A stretch of DNA of 64,000 nt from an uncultured Bacteroides sp. (GTDB lineage: Bacteria; Bacteroidota; Bacteroidia; Bacteroidales; Bacteroidaceae), in contig NZ_CAUFUE010000029.1 in the NCBI RefSeq assembly GCF_959029255.1, positions 1 through 64,000 of the forward strand, in the 5' to 3' direction. Positions 61,193-64,000 of the stretch are shown piece by piece. The notes under the pieces are model-generated. The model was given only the letters and a program-made list of their open reading frames with translations, ran no database searches and had not been told where the DNA came from. Within the stretch, counting starts at the first letter, position 1, and each line of letters starts with the position of its first letter. The translations under genes were made by a program, and so were the position numbers.

Positions 61193-62149
61193 TTATTTCA
61201 TATCAATGTATTTAATCTCATCTTTGTCGCTATACTTCAGGTTCTCACCACCCATACCCCAAATGAAAGTATAGTTGCTTGTTCCTGCTGCTGCGTGGAT
61301 GCTCCATTCGGGAGAAGTGACAGCTTGCTCGTTGTGCAACCATATAAGACGTTCTTCCTGAGGTTCGCCCATCAAATGGCAGATAGCATTTCCCGGAGTC
61401 AGGTTGAAGTAGTAGTAAGCCTCCATACGACGTGTGTGAGTGTGGGCAGGCATCGTGTTCCATACAGAACCCGGAGCCAGTTCGGTAAGTCCCATCTGTA
61501 ATTGGTTGGTACCGCCGTCTTTCACTCTTTCCAGCACGTCTTTCACAATCAGCTGGTTTACGATACGGTCGTTGCTGTCTTCCATCTTACCATAATGATC
61601 GGAAATACCCAAAGCGTATTTCTTAGGATTGGCTTTCTGGAGTTTGGCATCGGTTGTAATCAATTGGGTTACATACTGCTTGTAAGCCGGAGCCGAGTTG
61701 ATATAGAACTTAGCAGGCTTAGTGGCATCGTTGCTCTTGAAAGTAACTTCCTTGTTACCGCAACCTACATAAAGTGCTTCTTTGTATTTCATCGGATATT
61801 CCTTACCGTCTACGGTAACCACTCCATCACCACCGGTGTTGATAACACCCAGTTCACGGCGTTCCAGGAAATAAGTGATTTCCGGACCGAGTTCACGGAA
61901 TACTTCCAACTTCAAAGTCTTGTTTACCGGCATGGCGCCTCCGTAAATCAGACGGTCGTAAAGAGTATAAGTTACGTTGATTTCGTCCGGAGCCATTACT
62001 TTGTCCATCATAAAGGAGCTACGAAGACGTTCTGTGTCATAGTGCTTCACGTCTGATGGATGGCATGCTGTCTGCACTTTGTAGTTTACTTGGGCGGAAG
62101 CCGTCAATGCGGCAGCACCCAACATCAGGGCAATTGCTAATTTTTTCAT
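61193..62149 (-). CDS. kduI: 5-keto-4-deoxyuronate isomerase with signal peptide
   Basis: 318 residues, 40 longer at the N-terminus than the usual ~278. The first 19 residues are a clear signal peptide (MKKLAIALMLGAAALTASA, then QVNY). Zinc ligands HTHTRRME (His236, His238, Glu243) and His285 have the same spacing as in E. coli KduI. The enzyme isomerises the unsaturated uronate product of pectin lyases. Export to the periplasm is inferred from the signal; there it could act directly on the product of a secreted GH105. Sits between the EIIC and MFS genes. Confidence 0.93.
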   Translation of the reverse strand: MKKLAIALMLGAAALTASAQVNYKVQTACHPSDVKHYDTERLRSSFMMDKVMAPDEINVTYTLYDRLIYGGAMPVNKTLKLEVFRELGPEITYFLERRELGVINTGGDGVVTVDGKEYPMKYKEALYVGCGNKEVTFKSNDATKPAKFYINSAPAYKQYVTQLITTDAKLQKANPKKYALGISDHYGKMEDSNDRIVNQLIVKDVLERVKDGGTNQLQMGLTELAPGSVWNTMPAHTHTRRMEAYYYFNLTPGNAICHLMGEPQEERLIWLHNEQAVTSPEWSIHAAAGTSNYTFIWGMGGENLKYSDKDEIKYIDMK

Positions 62150-62190
62150 TTCTAATATAAACTTTTAATATGAATATTCAATAATTATAT

Positions 62191-63570
62191 TTAAGCTTCT
62201 TTTACGGCTTCTTTTGCTGCTTTTTCGCTGCGGATGATGGCGCGGCGGTTAATCAGCATCAGTACGATAGCCACCAAAGCCAGCGATGCACCACCCACAT
62301 ACGAGAGTTTTATACCTCTATATATGGTCCATCCGAAGAAAGAAGATGCGAAATCGAGCGCACCACCGGAAAAACCATCAGGAATGTGTGCCGTCGGGTC
62401 ATGCGTTTCGGCGTATACATTGTTGGCAGCCAAAGTAAAGTCAGGTGCCATATCGGTTACGAAGTACAAACCGATAATCAGTGTGACAAGACCTACTATC
62501 AAAGTTTTCAATACATTACCCTTGGTGAAAGGTAATACCATAGGAAACAAGTAGAACATACCTGCCAAAGAGGCCAACGGCAGGAATTGGTTACCCGGGA
62601 GGAATACTGCCAATGCCAAGCTGACAGGGATTAAAATAACCGATACTACCAAAGTAGTAGGATGTCCGATAACCAGCGCGGGACTCATACCGATATTTAT
62701 CTTTTTACCATTAAATTTGGCTTTCACCAATTCGGATGTCTTTTCTGAAATAGGTTTTAATCCTTCAATGAACAAGGAAGTGATACGGGGAATAAGTTCC
62801 ATTACAGCTCCCATTGTGATACCTAAGAAGAGTACTTTCTTGATATCCAATTGAGCTGCCCAACCAATCAGCATACCTACAATCACACCTAATACCAACG
62901 GTTCACCTACCACGCCGAATTTCTTCTTCATTCCTTCGGCATCAATGTCCAATTTAGAGAAGCCCGGTATTTTATCCAATGCTTTATTGATAATGATAGC
63001 AAAAGGCATAAAACTTTGGCAGAACGGTTGAGGAATGGATATTCCATCTAAATCATAGTATTTTTGAAACCTATCGGCGGTGAGGTCTGCACAAACCAAC
63101 GTGATGACATAGCAGATGATAGCGGCAAAATATCCCCATACGAGATTTTCACCGGTAACAAAGTATGCCACGGCACCAATAAAAGCAAAATGCCAATAGT
63201 TCCATAAATCTATGTTTATTGTCCGTGTAGTCTTGGTGATGAGCATCAAAAAGTTAATTCCTAAGCATATAGGTATGATTAATGCGCCTACGGCTGTATT
63301 ATAAGCTACAGCGGCGGCGGCAGGCCACCCCATATCGAATACGTTTAGTTGCAAGTGATATAAATCGGATATGGTTTTTAAAGGATTGTCAAAATTAGTT
63401 GTCAACAGAGCTGTGACTACCCCTAAACCTACAAAACCGACCCCGACGAACAGGCCCGACTTCAGAGCCTTACTGAATTTCATCCTAATACACATGCCAA
63501 TGATTGTAAAGATAATTGGCATCATAACAGCTGCTCCTAAACCGAGGATGTACTTGAAAACTTGTTCCAT
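62191..63570 (-). CDS. Galactitol-family PTS EIIC, orphan
   Basis: 459 residues, ~10-12 membrane helices. The sequence matches the EIIC-GAT family (galactitol permease): IIFTIIGMCIRMKFSKALKS, YWHFAFIGAVAYFVTGENLV, GEPLVLGVIVGMLIGWAAQL and NIGMSPALVIGHPTTLVVSV. No EIIA or EIIB gene is in the window, and Bacteroides as a rule uses little or no PTS. It may work as a PTS-independent permease for a uronate derivative. First gene of a unit with kduI. Confidence 0.88.
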   Translation of the reverse strand: MEQVFKYILGLGAAVMMPIIFTIIGMCIRMKFSKALKSGLFVGVGFVGLGVVTALLTTNFDNPLKTISDLYHLQLNVFDMGWPAAAAVAYNTAVGALIIPICLGINFLMLITKTTRTINIDLWNYWHFAFIGAVAYFVTGENLVWGYFAAIICYVITLVCADLTADRFQKYYDLDGISIPQPFCQSFMPFAIIINKALDKIPGFSKLDIDAEGMKKKFGVVGEPLVLGVIVGMLIGWAAQLDIKKVLFLGITMGAVMELIPRITSLFIEGLKPISEKTSELVKAKFNGKKINIGMSPALVIGHPTTLVVSVILIPVSLALAVFLPGNQFLPLASLAGMFYLFPMVLPFTKGNVLKTLIVGLVTLIIGLYFVTDMAPDFTLAANNVYAETHDPTAHIPDGFSGGALDFASSFFGWTIYRGIKLSYVGGASLALVAIVLMLINRRAIIRSEKAAKEAVKEA

Positions 63571-63634
63571 TCTTTATGCGTGTTAAATTGGTAATTGATT
63601 ATGTTTTACAATAGTATGTATTAAAAACCGGGGT

Positions 63635-63665
63635 CAAAAATAAGACCTTTTATCAATTAATCAAA
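63635..63665 (-). promoter_or_regulatory. Promoter of the EIIC-kduI unit
   Basis: Minus strand: TTTG (63665-63662), 19 bp, TATTTTTG (63642-63635). Start near 63628, ~58-nt leader to ATG 63570. Confidence 0.65.
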
Positions 63666-63810
63666 CTGGAAAAGCATAATATTTAGTAAAAAGGACGATT
63701 TTAGACAAATAATGTCGTTATCGTGCACAAAAATGCTCGTTTCCGCACACGAAAACCAAATAATCTACCTTCTGCGCTGAAAAGTACACACTTGTTTGGC
63801 TGGAATACGC

Positions 63811-63818
63811 TATTTTTG
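63811..63818 (+). promoter_or_regulatory. -7 box of the GH105-like gene
   Basis: TATTTTTG fits TAnnTTTG, about 33 bp before the ATG at 63851. The gap 63571-63850 is shared with the EIIC promoter. Confidence 0.5.
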
Positions 63819-63850
63819 TTTCGTGAAAAAGAATAGGTCTAATACCCAAA

Positions 63851-64000
63851 ATGAACAACTTCATGAAAAAAAACTTTATTTGTAAATTATTTGTGTCCGG
63901 TTTGTTGTTGACATCTTCCTTAAGTATTTCCTTGGTGGCATCCGCGCAACGCGTAAGTAAAGAACTTCCTTGGTCGGTGCGCATGGTAGAGTCCGAAATG
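63851..64000 (+). CDS. GH105-like unsaturated glucuronyl/galacturonyl hydrolase, start only
   Basis: Fifty residues are visible, running off the right edge. MNNFMKKNFICKLFVSGLLL is a signal peptide with a cut near VASAQ. The mature start VSKELPWSVRMVESEM resembles the N-terminus of GH105 hydrolases (WSxRMxESEM). If so, it releases unsaturated uronate from lyase-made oligosaccharides, the substrate of KduI, which fits the gene order. Confidence 0.6.
   Translation, partial: MNNFMKKNFICKLFVSGLLLTSSLSISLVASAQRVSKELPWSVRMVESEM

Noticed and set aside
63718..63984. 88-codon minus-strand frame at the right edge
   Set aside because: Overlaps the control region and the signal peptide of the GH105-like gene in antisense.
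1..64000. tRNA, rRNA, insertion sequences or prophage
   Set aside because: No cloverleaf, rRNA stretch, transposase, integrase or phage structural gene was recognised by reading; a tRNA scan could still be run.

Overview
The window looks like a chromosomal segment of a Bacteroides-type Bacteroidota. Supporting signs are -7 boxes of the TAnnTTTG type, a fused MurF-alanine racemase, a fused NuoCD in a complex without NuoEFG, a GSCFA protein, fimbrillin-like lipoproteins, a TonB receptor with a carboxypeptidase-regulatory-like N-terminus, and a secreted GH105-type enzyme beside kduI. Most genes look like core chromosome. The AT-rich pair at the left edge (1-3890) looks more accessory. No rRNA, tRNA, insertion sequence, CRISPR array or phage was recognised.

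Layout. 1-3.9 kb: 3' part of a FISUMP/fimbrillin-like surface protein and a DUF4062/RecG-like ATP-binding protein with an 11-bp tandem repeat in its coding sequence. 4-12.2 kb: giant alpha-2-macroglobulin homologue, DUF1573 protein, meaB. 12.2-14.8 kb: DMT transporter, nitroreductase, and a divergent AraC regulator with repeat operators between the last two. 14.9-20.1 kb: tight operon of a membrane histidine kinase, AAA ATPase, DUF4435 TOPRIM-like protein and MscS channel; the middle pair resembles a PARIS-type defence module. 20.1-23.8 kb: six-gene coupled operon around an ECF sigma factor. 24.1-24.8 kb: ordered 22/23-bp repeat array in front of an HU-like gene. 24.9-28.9 kb: beta-helix lipoprotein and TonB-dependent receptor. 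29-34.2 kb: two paralogous PAS/GAF histidine kinases, tail to tail.

34.4-45.5 kb: an 11-subunit complex I operon (nuoA, B, CD, H, I, J, K, L, M, N) lacking nuoEFG. Nearly every gene junction carries a short-repeat, hairpin-forming spacer. 45.6-50.4 kb: dxs-trkA-trkH. 50.4-59.2 kb: a 30-bp perfect palindrome, GSCFA gene, murF-alr, tatA, tatC and a Dna2-like nuclease-helicase. 59.2-64 kb: a possible small RNA, then a uronate/pectin cluster with a hexuronate-type MFS transporter, a KduI carrying a signal peptide, an orphan galactitol-type PTS EIIC, and the start of a GH105-like hydrolase.

A theme across the right half is short tandem repeats (ATCAACT heptamers, 8-, 11-, 21-, 22- and 30-bp units) between genes and also inside reading frames (nuoL, murF-alr, the helicase) or at stop codons (nuoM, dxs). 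The most interesting candidates are the kinase/ATPase/DUF4435/MscS operon, the repeat array before the HU gene, the repeat-laden nuo operon, the dxs-GSCFA palindrome, and the apparently extracytoplasmic KduI beside a PTS permease with no visible PTS partners.
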